Source: Pseudomonas frederiksbergensis (GTDB lineage: Bacteria; Pseudomonadota; Gammaproteobacteria; Pseudomonadales; Pseudomonadaceae). From it: a stretch of DNA of 64,000 bases. The position numbers and the translations under genes were made by a program. Every line of letters starts with the position of its first letter. The stretch's first letter is position 1. The notes beneath the pieces are model-generated. The model saw only the letters and a list, made by a program, of their open reading frames with translations. It did no database searches and was not told the origin of the DNA. The stretch is from NCBI RefSeq assembly GCF_035751725.1, contig NZ_CP142104.1:1550001-1614000 (forward strand), read 5' to 3'. Shown piece after piece: positions 47,878-56,749 of this stretch.

Positions 47878-48360
47878 TCAGCAAGCGACCTGATTCAGCG
47901 GTGAAACACAGGTTCGCCATGCGCAGGTGAAATCCCGCAGGCGGCCGGGGGGATGGAAAACCTGGCGCCAGACCCGGGCCATGCCCAGCAAATCGTCCGC
48001 ATCGGGAAGCGGGCTGGCGTGTTCCTCTACCAACAACCAGGCGATGGCCGTGGCGTAGCGCAAGTTGACGGTCAATTCCAAATGAGGGCCGCTCAGAAAA
48101 GCGTGCTGGCTCGCCAGGCCGCGCACCAGGCTGGCTCGTTCCGGGTCCAGTGCCAGATAGTTGTCCCACAGGGCTTGATGGCGAGGTTCGGTAATGCGGT
48201 ACAAGCCGTGTCCGCGACGGTCATGCAGGGCGGCACCCAGGCCTGACTGGCTGGCGGCGATTCCCAGTAACAACGCTTCCGCCGTGGGGCTGTGGCTCCC
48301 CAAGTAGAGGAGTGTCGGGCGGATTACGTATCGACACAGTTCGCTGGCAGCGATACCCAT
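47878..48360 (-). CDS. Conserved hypothetical protein (160 aa)
   Basis: Soluble Leu/Ala-rich helical protein that starts MGIAASELCRYVIRPTLLYLG and ends PLNQVAC; the first residues resemble a helical N-terminus rather than a signal peptide. It contains GLYRITEPRHQALWDNYLALDP and LELTVNLRYATAIAWLLV. No domain recognised, but it is commonly found beside fadL in pseudomonads. It precedes fadL on the same strand, with a 144-bp gap. The region upstream (48361-48580) holds no gene. Confidence 0.75.
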   Translation of the reverse strand: MGIAASELCRYVIRPTLLYLGSHSPTAEALLLGIAASQSGLGAALHDRRGHGLYRITEPRHQALWDNYLALDPERASLVRGLASQHAFLSGPHLELTVNLRYATAIAWLLVEEHASPLPDADDLLGMARVWRQVFHPPGRLRDFTCAWRTCVSPLNQVAC

Positions 48361-48581
48361 AGAACCCTCGAAATGACTGGTTGGCGAAGCCTGATGAGGT
48401 GGGCTTGGCAGCGATGGATCGGATCAGGCTCCGCCGAAGCGGATCATGCCGCTCGAGTTGAAGTGTAGTGTCATATCTGCGCTGTAAAGGACTGTTTTTA
48501 AACCATGTTCGTCGAACGGTTATGGCTGTTATAGCGGTTTGTGCTTACGCCGTTGCGCTTTATCGAGAAACGTCGGGCAAT

Positions 48582-48610
48582 AAAAAGCCCCGCGTTTTGG
48601 GCGGGGCCTT
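48582..48610 (-). terminator. Rho-independent terminator of the 74-aa gene
   Basis: Stem GCCCCGC / GCGGGGC (plus strand AAAAAGCCCCGC at 48582-48593 and GCGGGGCCTT at 48601-48610). On the minus strand the stem is followed by TTTTTATT. It starts 24 nt past the 74-aa gene. Confidence 0.9.
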
Positions 48611-48634
48611 GGGTGCTTCAGCGGTCTTGGCGTC

Positions 48635-48859
48635 TCAGGCAACCAGTGCCTGACGGGTACGCTCGATCACGGCCTGCAGCGGTTCGGCGCTGGAGTACTG
48701 ATCTGGATAAAGGCGTTCGCTGTGACGAGCGATGCCGTGTTCATTGACCAGTGTGAAGCTGAAGCAGCCTTTGCGAGCGGCCATGATCAGGCAGTTCATC
48801 GGTGCAAAGGCGTTGGTTAGGGTGCGGATGGCATCCTGTGTGTGGATTTGATTAGACAT
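48635..48859 (-). CDS. Small hypothetical protein (74 aa) with structured leader
   Basis: 74-aa protein starting MSNQIHTQDAIRTLTNAF, with CLIMAARKGCFSFTLVNEHGIARHSERLY and a helical end (PLQAVIERTRQALVA). No family recognised. AGGA lies 12 nt before the ATG, and the gene ends in a strong terminator, so it is a real transcription unit. Its leader contains nested inverted repeats (see 48883-48961). Confidence 0.8.
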   Translation of the reverse strand: MSNQIHTQDAIRTLTNAFAPMNCLIMAARKGCFSFTLVNEHGIARHSERLYPDQYSSAEPLQAVIERTRQALVA

Positions 48860-48882
48860 GTTATGGGTGTTCCTACAAATGA

Positions 48883-48961
48883 CACGGTTAAGAACCGTGC
48901 AACGTTAAAACGTTCCAGTAACGTCGACCACCGTTGGTCGAACGAAGAACCCGACTGGAAC
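48883..48961 (-). promoter_or_regulatory. Structured 5' leader of the 74-aa gene
   Basis: Three inverted repeats lie 24-102 nt upstream of the ATG. CACGGTT-AAG-AACCGTG spans 48883-48899. GTTCCAGT (48912-48919) pairs with ACTGGAAC (48954-48961). Inside the latter lies the hairpin CGACCA-CCGT-TGGTCG (48925-48940). A TATATATA stretch near 48982 could be the promoter. The folds suggest a cis-regulatory RNA or a set of operators; no known riboswitch class is matched. Confidence 0.55.
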
Positions 48962-49763
48962 AAAGCAGCCAGTTTGAGCGCTATATATAGGGCGCGCTTG
49001 GGCTGGCAGGTAGGTACTTAGGAGGGCAGGCAACACATCGAGGGCAAAGGTTCTGGGCCCGGGGTGAAGATCCTGATCAATTTTGCAGGTTGGTTCGGTC
49101 AGAGTAATGAGCCTGGCCGCAGCTTCGGATTCGTTCGAAGTGCGCAGCGTAAGGATTACCTGGAAACCATCGAGGGGGGCGGTCTCTTTTTTCGGTGAGG
49201 CTTCCCGTGGGGATGGCTGACCGTGGAGATGTTTCCGACCCTGAATTGACTTTCAGCTTGGTACTAACGCCGCGGATACTATCGGGTTGGATCGGGAAAG
49301 GGAAGACCATTGGTCAGAAAGAACCCGGCCTGCTGTTGTTGCGCGACGCGGTCAACGTGTGGATGGCTGCTTCACCGAGGTTGTCCACAGGGTCCTGAGC
49401 GCCGGATGCGTCAAAAAAACGCAGCGATATAACCACTTCAGCTGTTACTTGTACACACTCCTGGCGACGGCTGTCACCGTATTGTCATGTTGGGGCAATC
49501 GAGAGTGGGTGCCTGTATCCAAAATTTAAGTCAATGAAAAACATCGCTTTTTTTTACTGGTGAAAAAATCGACAGTTTGAGCGCAGGCCCCGTTCCATAG
49601 GGCTTGCGGCGGGTTCAAGGTAGGTTGTCCACTGAGTTATCCACAGCTTCTGTGGATTGTCCCAAGCGCTTGCTCTAGGACGGGCGTGCCGGTTTTTTTC
49701 GACTTTACCCGTACGAAAAAAGGAGTAGAGTGGCGCGCCTTCCGATCTGTCCCGTAGTGCGCT
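48962..49763. other. Gene-poor intergenic interval
   Basis: About 800 bp between the leader of the 74-aa gene and the Sel1-like gene. Open frames here (for example 49077-49310 minus and 49195-49398 plus) show no domain or ribosome-binding site. AT content is higher around 49515-49575. The only distinct signals are the inverted TTATCCACA-type sites at 49637-49660 and a TTGTCCACA at 49381. It could hold a small RNA, but none is recognised. Confidence 0.5.
49637..49660. promoter_or_regulatory. Inverted pair of DnaA-box-like sites
   Basis: TTATCCACA (49637-49645) is an exact DnaA box. The palindrome ATCCACAG-CTT-CTGTGGAT (49639-49657) supplies a second, near-consensus box on the other strand (CAATCCACAG). 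A looser TTGTCCAC lies 12 bp upstream. Whether DnaA binds is unknown. Confidence 0.45.
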
Positions 49764-50087
49764 ATGAAGTTTCGCTCAGTATCAAATCCTGTTACCTCCG
49801 TACCCTCCGGTGTTACCCCGCCCAAGCGCATTTCCATGCGTGTAGCCGAGTGGCTGCTGGACAGCCCGAGCCTGGGAGAACGTCCGAGCGTCAAGCACCT
49901 GGCCGGCCGTTTGCTCAAGCAACCGGCTCGTGAAGGCGTGGTGGCTGCGCAAAGTCGCCTCGGCCAGCTGATGTGCCGCGAGTGTGGCAATGCACGAGAC
50001 CGCCGTATCGGCCAGGACTTGCTGCGCCAGGCCGCCCGCGCTGGTGATCACCGTGCCCGCCAGGCATTGGGCGAAATCGAAGACTGA
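49764..50087 (+). CDS. Sel1-repeat-like hypothetical protein (107 aa)
   Basis: 107-aa basic protein. The N-terminal half (RISMRVAEWLLDSPSLGERPSVKHLAGRLL) is helical; the C-terminal half (AQSRLGQLMCRECGN then DRRIGQDLLRQAARAGDHRARQALG) follows the Sel1 / TPR-like pattern of paired helices that mediate protein contacts. AAAAAAGGAG lies some 30 nt upstream. Function unknown. It precedes rmuC by 61 bp on the same strand. Confidence 0.72.
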   Translation: MKFRSVSNPVTSVPSGVTPPKRISMRVAEWLLDSPSLGERPSVKHLAGRLLKQPAREGVVAAQSRLGQLMCRECGNARDRRIGQDLLRQAARAGDHRARQALGEIED

Positions 50088-50148
50088 GCTGGGCATCGCC
50101 GGGTTGCTTGGTTAACCTTCGAGCTTTATCTCTTGCGTGGGAATCGTC

Positions 50149-51648
50149 ATGGCGATGGATTTGACCAGCCTGTTGCTTGGCCTGGCGGGCGCTGCGGTGC
50201 CGCTGTTGGCGCTGGCCTGGCACCTGCAACGCCAGGCAAGTGCGGCACAGACCGAACTGGCGCTGCTTGAAGAGCGCCTGGCCACCGCCCACATGGCCCA
50301 CGATGGATTGAATGCCCAACTTGATGCCTGCCGCGACGAAATCAGTGACCTGAGCCAGGCCAACGCCGCCAAGCAAGCCGACCTCGCGGCCGCGCGTCGC
50401 GAGGTCGAGCTGCTGCAGATCGAGCGCGACAATGCCAGGGACGCGGCTCACGCCTGGAGCCTGGAGCGTGCTAATAAAGAAGCGGAGCTGCGACGCCTCG
50501 ATGCCCAGGCGGCTTCGTTGCACGCTGAATTGCGCGAGCAACAGGAAAGCCACCAGCAACGCCTGGACGACCTGCAAGGCTCGCGCGATGCATTGCGAGC
50601 CCAGTTCGCCGAGCTGGCTGGGAAGATCTTCGATGAGCGTGAACAGCGGTTCGCCGAAACCAGCCAGCAGCGCCTGGGGCAATTGCTCGATCCGCTGAAG
50701 GAGCGCATCCAGTCCTTTGAGAAACGCGTCGAAGAAAGCTATCAGGCCGAGGCGCGGGAGCGATTTTCCCTGGGCAAGGAGCTGGAACGCCTGCAACAGT
50801 TGAACCTGCGCTTGAGCGACGAAGCCACTAACCTTACGCGCGCGCTCAAGGGCCAGAAGACCCAGGGCAACTGGGGCGAATTGATTCTTGAGCGGGTCCT
50901 GGAGCACGCCGGCCTGGAAAAGGGCCGGGAATACCAGACCCAGGTCAGCCTCAAGGGCCCGGATGGCGAACGCTTCCAGCCAGACGTGTTGATTTACCTG
51001 CCGGGGGACAAGCAGGTGGTGGTGGATTCGAAGGTCAGCCTCACCGCCTATCAGCAATACGTGGCGGCTGAAGACAATGCCATCGGCCAGCTCGCCCTCA
51101 AGCAGCACGTCGTGTCATTGCGCGCCCACGTCAAAGGCTTGGCCGGCAAGGATTACAAACGCCTGGACGGTTTGCACAGCCTGGATTTCGTCTTGCTGTT
51201 CGTGCCGATCGAAGCGGCATTTTCCGCTGCCCTGCAAGCCGAGCCGAATCTGTTCCAGGAGGCTTTCGACCGCAACATCGTGATTGTCAGCCCGACCACG
51301 CTCCTGGCAACGCTGCGGGTGATCGACAGCTTGTGGAAACAGGAACGTCAAAGCCAGAACGCCCGGGAAATTGCCGAGAGGGCGGGGTGGCTGTATGACA
51401 AATTTGTGCTGTTCATCCAGGACCTGGACGAAATCGGCAGTCGCTTGCAGCAGTTGGACAAAGCCTACGCCGCTGCACGCAACAAACTGACGGAAGGCCG
51501 CGGCAACCTCGTCAGCCGCAGCGAACAACTGAAACTGCTCGGCGCCCGCGCGAGCAAGAGCTTGCCCAGCGAATTGCTCGAACGGGCAATGACCGATGCG
51601 GATGGGCTGCCGGAGTTGCCGGAAGAAGCCAGCCCCTCTCAAGGTTGA
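50149..51648 (+). CDS. rmuC: DNA recombination protein RmuC
   Basis: 499-aa protein with an N-terminal membrane helix (about 3-22), a long coiled coil (25-180), and the RmuC nuclease-like domain (about 190-460): LKGQKTQGNWGELILERVLEHAGL, FQPDVLIYLPGDKQVVVDSKVSL and DFVLLFVPIEAAF. RmuC limits inversions at short inverted repeats in E. coli. ATG 50149 is chosen; GTG 50137 and ATG 50155 are alternatives. A REP palindrome follows. Confidence 0.94.
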   Translation: MAMDLTSLLLGLAGAAVPLLALAWHLQRQASAAQTELALLEERLATAHMAHDGLNAQLDACRDEISDLSQANAAKQADLAAARREVELLQIERDNARDAAHAWSLERANKEAELRRLDAQAASLHAELREQQESHQQRLDDLQGSRDALRAQFAELAGKIFDEREQRFAETSQQRLGQLLDPLKERIQSFEKRVEESYQAEARERFSLGKELERLQQLNLRLSDEATNLTRALKGQKTQGNWGELILERVLEHAGLEKGREYQTQVSLKGPDGERFQPDVLIYLPGDKQVVVDSKVSLTAYQQYVAAEDNAIGQLALKQHVVSLRAHVKGLAGKDYKRLDGLHSLDFVLLFVPIEAAFSAALQAEPNLFQEAFDRNIVIVSPTTLLATLRVIDSLWKQERQSQNAREIAERAGWLYDKFVLFIQDLDEIGSRLQQLDKAYAAARNKLTEGRGNLVSRSEQLKLLGARASKSLPSELLERAMTDADGLPELPEEASPSQG

Positions 51649-51669
51649 TGCGAGCGCCTAGGTTGCCCC

Positions 51670-51702
51670 CCTGTGGCGAGGGGTAAATCCCCTCGCCACA
51701 GG
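51670..51702. repeat. REP palindrome
   Basis: Perfect 14-bp arms CCTGTGGCGAGGGG and CCCCTCGCCACAGG around TAAAT, between the convergent rmuC and hybrid-kinase genes. Confidence 0.87.
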
Positions 51703-51731
51703 TTTGATTGACCGCTGGATTGCGTTCCGCG

Positions 51732-54700
51732 CTACAACGGCAAGTGTCGACTCAACAACGCCCGCAACGCCGCCGGTTTCACCGGCTTGGCCAGGTAGTC
51801 CAGGCCCGCCGCATGCACTTGGGCCACGGTCTCGGGTCGGCCGTCGGCGCTGATCACCACCCCGGGCACCGGTTCGCCCATGCGGGTGCGCAACCAGGCC
51901 ATCAGTTCAGTCCCGGTTTCGCCGTCGTCCAGATGAAAATCCACCAACGCCAGTTGCGGTCGGCCGCCCTGGGCGAGCCAGCGCTCGCATTCCTCACGGT
52001 TGCGTGCCGTCCATACGCGGCATCCCCAGCGTGTCAGCAAGCTGTCCATGCCAATCAGGATGCTGTCTTCATTATCGACACACAGCACTAGTGCGCCGCT
52101 GGGCAGATGGCCGTTGGCCTCGATTACGACATTGGGTTCGACGGCTTTGCTGCTGGCCAATGGCACGGTGACACTGAACACGCTGCCGCGCCCAGGCCAG
52201 GAGCGCACGCGCAACGGATGGCCAAGCACGCGGCACAACCCATCGGCGATTGCCAGGCCCAGGCCAAGGCCTTTTTCGGCGCGGGTCTGATGGCTGTCGA
52301 GGCGCTTGAATTCTTCGAAGATCACCTGTTGTTTGTCTTCGGCGATGCCCGGTCCGCGGTCCCACACCTCCAGGCACAGCTCCCCGTTGCGGCGGCGCAC
52401 GCCTAGCAGCACCGGACCCTTGGCGTAGCGGAAGGCGTTGGTGAGGAAATTCTGCAAGACCCGGCGCAGCAGCTTGATGTCGCTGTCGACCCGCAACCGC
52501 GAACCGCGAACCCGGAATTTCAAGCCTTGCTCCCGAGCCAGCACGGTAAATTCGGCGCCGAGGGTATCGAACAGATCATTGAGGACGAATGGCTTGCGGT
52601 CGGGGTTGATCTTGCCGTTTTCCAGGCGGGAAATGTCCAGCAGGTCAGTGATCAAGTCTTCGGCCGAGCGCAATGAACTGTCCAGATGCTGCACCAACTG
52701 CTGGGCTTCGCTTGGCAAACCGTCGTGCTGGTGGGACAGCGCGGCGGAGAACAGGCGTGCAGCGTTGAGGGGTTGCATCAGGTCATGACTGACGGCGGCC
52801 AGGAAGCGGGTCTTCGATTGATACGCCGATTCGGCGGTGCTCTTGGCTTCGGTCAGCGCCAGGTTCAGTTGCGACAGTTCGCGGGTGCGTTCGGCCACCC
52901 GTTGTTCCAGTCCTTCGTTGGCTTCGGTCAAGGCTTGTTCGGCTTCACGGTAGGCAGTGATGTCGGTGAAACTCATGACAAAACCGCCGCCGGGCATCGG
53001 GTTGCCGATCAGCTCGATCACCCGACCGTTGGGGAACAATCGTTCCGAGGTGTGCGCACGGCCCTGGCGCATCCAGTGCAGGCGCCGGGCGACATGGACT
53101 TCGGCCTCGCCCGGCCCGCAGAGACCGCGCTCGGCGTTGTAGCGGATGATGTCGGCGATCGGCCTGCCGACGCTGATCAAGCCGTCGGGATAATTGAACA
53201 GTTCCAGGTACCGACGATTCCACGCCACCAGCCTGAGTGACTGGTCAACCACGCTGATGCCCTGGGTGATGTTTTCGATGGCGCCTTGCAACAGCGCACG
53301 GTTGAACTGCAAAACCTCGGACGCTTCGTCGGCGATCCGCACGACGTCTTCCAGTTGCATCTCCCGGCCTTCAATGGCCGCTTTCACCACGGCCCGCGTC
53401 GACGAGGCACCCAGCACACCGGCCAGCAGGCGCTCGGTGTGGGCGATCCATTCGCTGTCGGCGTTCTGGCTCGGGTTGAAGCCCTTGCCTTGGCGATAGG
53501 CAAAGCGAATGAAGCTTTGGCGCGCCCGTTCTTCACCAACGAAGCGGGCCGCGAGCTGAAGCAAGTCCTCGATCTGGACCGCCAGCATCGAGCGCGGGTT
53601 GGGCCGGGCGCTGATTTCCTGGCCGATGAAGCGTCCAGCTTGCCAGTGCTCCGACACGCGGGTGCGCGACAGTACCGAGACCCAGGCGAACAATATGAAA
53701 TTGCCCGCCAGGGACAAGACGACGCCCTGGGTCAGCGGGGTGATCGGCAAGTCCAGCGGGTTGCCATGCAACCAGGCCAGGCCGGGAAAACTGCTCAGCG
53801 ACCAACCCAGGCTATGGGCGGCGATTGGTAGCACCAAGGTGTAGAACCACAGGAATATGCCCATGGCGAGGCCGGCAAACACGCCGCGTCGATTCGCCTG
53901 CTTCCAGTACAGCGCGCCGAGCATGGCAGGCGCCAGTTGCGTCACGGCGGCGAAGGCGATCTGGCCGATGGTGGCCAGGCTCGCGGTCGAACCCAGTAGT
54001 CGATAGCTGACGTAAGCCAGCAGAAGAATCGCGACGATGCTCACCCGGCGTACCGACAGCATCCACTGGCGGAACACCTCGAAGGGCCGCTCGGCGTTGT
54101 TGCGGCGCAATAGCCACGGCAACAGCATGTCGTTGGACACCATGGTCGACAGCGCGACGCTCGCCACGATGACCATGCCGGTAGCGGCCGAGGCTCCGCC
54201 GATGAAGGCCAGTACAGCCAGCGCAGGATGGGCCTGGGCGAGCGGCAGGCTGATGACGAACGAGTCCGGCAATACCGAGCTGGGCAGCATCATTTGCCCG
54301 GCAAGGGCGATCGGCACGACGAACAGGGCGGCCAGGGCCAGGTACGCGGGAAACACCCACTTGGCCAGGCGCAGGTCCTGGGGTTCGATGTTCTCGACCA
54401 CGGTGACGTGGAACTGCCGTGGCAGGCAGATGATTGCCATCATCGCGACACCGGTTTGCACCACCATCGATGGCCAGTTGATGGTTTCCTTCCAGTACTG
54501 CTCCAATCGTGGCGCGAGCATCGCCTGGTTGAACAGGTCGTCGAAGCCGTCATAGAGGCCAAACGTGACGAACGCACCGACCGCGAGGAAGGCGAACAGC
54601 TTGACCAGGGATTCGAAGGCAATCGCCAGCACCATGCCGCGGTGGTGTTCGGTGGCGTCGAGGTTGCGCGTGCCGAAGACGATGGTGAACAACGCCAGGA

Positions 54701-55202
54701 TCAGCGAGACGATCAGCGCGGTGTCCTGGGCGCGGGTGCCCATGGCGTCCGCGCCGGCGCCGATCAACAGGTTTACCCCGAGCACGATGCCCTTGAGCTG
54801 CAGTGCAATGTAGGGCAGCACGCCGACCAGGCAGATCAGCGCGACCACCACCGCCAGGGATTGCGATTTGCCATAGCGGGCGGCGATGAAGTCGGCGATG
54901 GAGGTGATGTTTTCCTGCTTGCTGATCATCACCATCTTCTGCAGGACCCACGGCGCCAGCACCAGCAGCAGGATCGGCCCGAGGTAGATCGGCAGGAATG
55001 ACCAGAGCTGTTCGGCGGCCTGGCCCACCGCACCGAAGAACGTCCAACTGGTGCAATAGACCGCCAGCGACAGGCTATAGACCCACGCCCGCACGCGTGG
55101 CGGCAGCGGCGTGCTGCGGCGGTCGCCATAGAAGGCGATGGCAAACATGATGGCCATATAGGCCAGGGCGACAACAGCGATCAGCCCGCTGGACAGCGAC
55201 AT
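51732..55202 (-). CDS. Symporter-domain hybrid histidine kinase (SSS-PAS-HK-REC)
   Basis: 1156-aa fusion. Residues about 1-500 form a sodium/solute symporter (PutP-like) module with about 13 helices (ISKQENITSIADFIAARYGKS). Then follow a PAS domain (about 640-755, NITQGISVVDQSLRLVAWNRRYLELF), a coiled coil, the kinase with His806 in AAVSHDLMQPLNAARLF, and the ATPase domain (DRGPGIAED, GLGLGLAIA). Last comes a receiver with Asp1088 (LALVDFHLDDGETG). The architecture resembles CbrA/CrbS-type sensors plus a receiver, so sensing may be coupled to substrate flux. No separate response regulator is adjacent. GGGAG precedes ATG 55202; the frame extends to 55286. Confidence 0.93.
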   Translation of the reverse strand: MSLSSGLIAVVALAYMAIMFAIAFYGDRRSTPLPPRVRAWVYSLSLAVYCTSWTFFGAVGQAAEQLWSFLPIYLGPILLLVLAPWVLQKMVMISKQENITSIADFIAARYGKSQSLAVVVALICLVGVLPYIALQLKGIVLGVNLLIGAGADAMGTRAQDTALIVSLILALFTIVFGTRNLDATEHHRGMVLAIAFESLVKLFAFLAVGAFVTFGLYDGFDDLFNQAMLAPRLEQYWKETINWPSMVVQTGVAMMAIICLPRQFHVTVVENIEPQDLRLAKWVFPAYLALAALFVVPIALAGQMMLPSSVLPDSFVISLPLAQAHPALAVLAFIGGASAATGMVIVASVALSTMVSNDMLLPWLLRRNNAERPFEVFRQWMLSVRRVSIVAILLLAYVSYRLLGSTASLATIGQIAFAAVTQLAPAMLGALYWKQANRRGVFAGLAMGIFLWFYTLVLPIAAHSLGWSLSSFPGLAWLHGNPLDLPITPLTQGVVLSLAGNFILFAWVSVLSRTRVSEHWQAGRFIGQEISARPNPRSMLAVQIEDLLQLAARFVGEERARQSFIRFAYRQGKGFNPSQNADSEWIAHTERLLAGVLGASSTRAVVKAAIEGREMQLEDVVRIADEASEVLQFNRALLQGAIENITQGISVVDQSLRLVAWNRRYLELFNYPDGLISVGRPIADIIRYNAERGLCGPGEAEVHVARRLHWMRQGRAHTSERLFPNGRVIELIGNPMPGGGFVMSFTDITAYREAEQALTEANEGLEQRVAERTRELSQLNLALTEAKSTAESAYQSKTRFLAAVSHDLMQPLNAARLFSAALSHQHDGLPSEAQQLVQHLDSSLRSAEDLITDLLDISRLENGKINPDRKPFVLNDLFDTLGAEFTVLAREQGLKFRVRGSRLRVDSDIKLLRRVLQNFLTNAFRYAKGPVLLGVRRRNGELCLEVWDRGPGIAEDKQQVIFEEFKRLDSHQTRAEKGLGLGLAIADGLCRVLGHPLRVRSWPGRGSVFSVTVPLASSKAVEPNVVIEANGHLPSGALVLCVDNEDSILIGMDSLLTRWGCRVWTARNREECERWLAQGGRPQLALVDFHLDDGETGTELMAWLRTRMGEPVPGVVISADGRPETVAQVHAAGLDYLAKPVKPAALRALLSRHLPL

Positions 55203-55419
55203 GGAAACTCCCAGACAAGATACACCCGGGCTCGGGCCCGGCAAGACAGTCTCGCATGCCCGCTCGGGTTCGTCAGTGTCGACCAAGGTCGAGGCGTGGC
55301 GGGGTGTCGCGCGAAGATGATTTCCGTTTTGTTATGCAACGAGGGTGTTCGGCCCTGGAGCCAGGCATGCAGGCCTTGCTGGCGGTGGGTGAGATCGAAA
55401 CCGAGGGCAGCGTCTGACT

Positions 55420-55470
55420 GTTATCTATAAAATAGATAACATATAGATAAATTACCCGTTATATAGATAT
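55420..55470. promoter_or_regulatory. AT-rich operator-like array between kinase and TDT transporter
   Basis: The perfect palindrome GTTATCTAT-AAA-ATAGATAAC occupies 55420-55440. Further ATAGATA copies begin at 55443 and 55463, so the core occurs four times: 55421 (reverse), 55432, 55443 and 55463. The copies at 55432 and 55443 are 11 bp apart. This about 50-bp AT-rich block stands out in a GC-rich genome and lies in the 317-bp interval between divergent genes, about 60 bp before the transporter start. Confidence 0.65.
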
Positions 55471-55519
55471 TCGATCCGGCTCTAGCATGAAGGCACTTTT
55501 CCGAGGACCGGAGTTCGCC

Positions 55520-56668
55520 ATGACATGTTGTGCCGCAAAAAAACGCTTGCGCCCATTGAGCCTTTTGCCCAGGCCGCTGGAGGCCATTCGTCAATTCACA
55601 CCTAACTGGTTCGCCGTGACCATGGGGACCGGTGTGCTCGCGCTGGCCTTGGCGCAATGGTCGGCGCAGGTTCCGAGCCTGCGCGCGTTGGGCGAAGGAT
55701 TGTGGGTGTTCAACGCGCTGTTGTTCGTGGTGTTCACCCTGATGTATACGGCCCGTTGGGTGCTGTTCTTTGACGAAGCGCGACGGATTTTCGGCCATTC
55801 GACGGTGTCGATGTTCTTCGGCACCATTCCCATGGGGCTGGCGACCATTATCAATGGCTTTCTGGTCTTTGGGCTACCGCGCTGGGGGGAGGGCGTGTTG
55901 CCGCTGGTGGAAGCGTTATGGTGGCTCGACGTAGCGATGTCGCTGGCCTGTGGCGTGCTGATTCCGTTCCTGATGTTTACCCGCCAGGAGCACCGCATCG
56001 ACCAAATGACCGCCGTGTGGCTGTTGCCGGTGGTGGCCGCCGAAGTCGCGGCGGCCAGCGGCGGGCTGCTGGCGCCGCACCTCGCCGATGCGCATTCGCA
56101 ACTGATCATGTTGGTCACCAGCTACATACTGTGGGCATTTTCCCTGCCCGTGGCGTTCAGCATTCTGACGATCCTGCTGTTGCGCATGGCCTTGCACAAG
56201 CTGCCCCACGAGAGTATGGCCGCTTCGAGCTGGCTGGCCCTCGGCCCGATCGGAACCGGTGCCTTGGGTATGTTGCTGCTGGGCGGGGAGGCGCCAATGA
56301 TTTTTGCTGCCAATGGCCTGCCGGGCGTGGGTGAGGTTGCCTCAGGCCTGGGATTGGTCGCCGGCATCACCCTATGGGGCTTCGGCTTCTGGTGGATGTT
56401 GATGGCGCTGCTGATCACCGCGCGCTATTTGCGCGAAGGCATCCCGTTCAACCTTGGCTGGTGGGGCTTCACCTTTCCCCTGGGCGTGTACGCGCTGACG
56501 ACGTTGAAGCTGGCAGGCCTGCTGGGCCTGGCTTTTTTCAACGTGTTGGGCTGCGTGTTGGTGGTGCTGCTGATGGTGATGTGGCTGATCGTTGGCTGGC
56601 GCACCGTGCTCGGCGCTTGGCACGGTGAGTTGTTTGTGTCGCCGTGTATATCGGGGCTGGCGAAATAA
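55520..56668 (+). CDS. SLAC1/TDT-family anion transporter (TehA-like)
   Basis: 382-aa inner-membrane protein of the tellurite-resistance/dicarboxylate transporter (TDT)/SLAC1 family with ten hydrophobic helices. FTPNWFAVTMGTGVLALAL opens the first helix, and GTIPMGLATIINGFL and GWWGFTFPLGVYALTTLKL follow, both typical. Members move tellurite-independent anions such as C4-dicarboxylates, sulfite or formate; the substrate here is not determined. ATG 55520 has GGAG 7 nt upstream; ATG 55487 is in frame but lacks a site. Confidence 0.9.
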   Translation: MTCCAAKKRLRPLSLLPRPLEAIRQFTPNWFAVTMGTGVLALALAQWSAQVPSLRALGEGLWVFNALLFVVFTLMYTARWVLFFDEARRIFGHSTVSMFFGTIPMGLATIINGFLVFGLPRWGEGVLPLVEALWWLDVAMSLACGVLIPFLMFTRQEHRIDQMTAVWLLPVVAAEVAAASGGLLAPHLADAHSQLIMLVTSYILWAFSLPVAFSILTILLLRMALHKLPHESMAASSWLALGPIGTGALGMLLLGGEAPMIFAANGLPGVGEVASGLGLVAGITLWGFGFWWMLMALLITARYLREGIPFNLGWWGFTFPLGVYALTTLKLAGLLGLAFFNVLGCVLVVLLMVMWLIVGWRTVLGAWHGELFVSPCISGLAK

Positions 56669-56749
56669 TCGTCAAAGACAGGTAATGTGTGGCCTGGATC
56701 GAAAAAGCGTCATTCCAATAAGCGTCCACGCCACTCAGGAACATGGAAG

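Noticed and set aside
48468..48653. 61-aa plus-strand frame with a hydrophobic centre
   Set aside because: It reads through the terminator of the opposite 74-aa gene and lacks a ribosome-binding site.
47847..48890. Shared 12-mer TTCCTACAAATG upstream of fadL (minus) and at 48870 (plus)
   Set aside because: One copy overlaps the ribosome-binding site of the 74-aa gene on the opposite strand; the match is short and position and orientation differ, so chance is likely.
49077..49310. 77-aa minus-strand frame in the gene-poor interval
   Set aside because: No ribosome-binding site, no recognisable domain, unusual composition (RPPRWFPGNP); probably chance.
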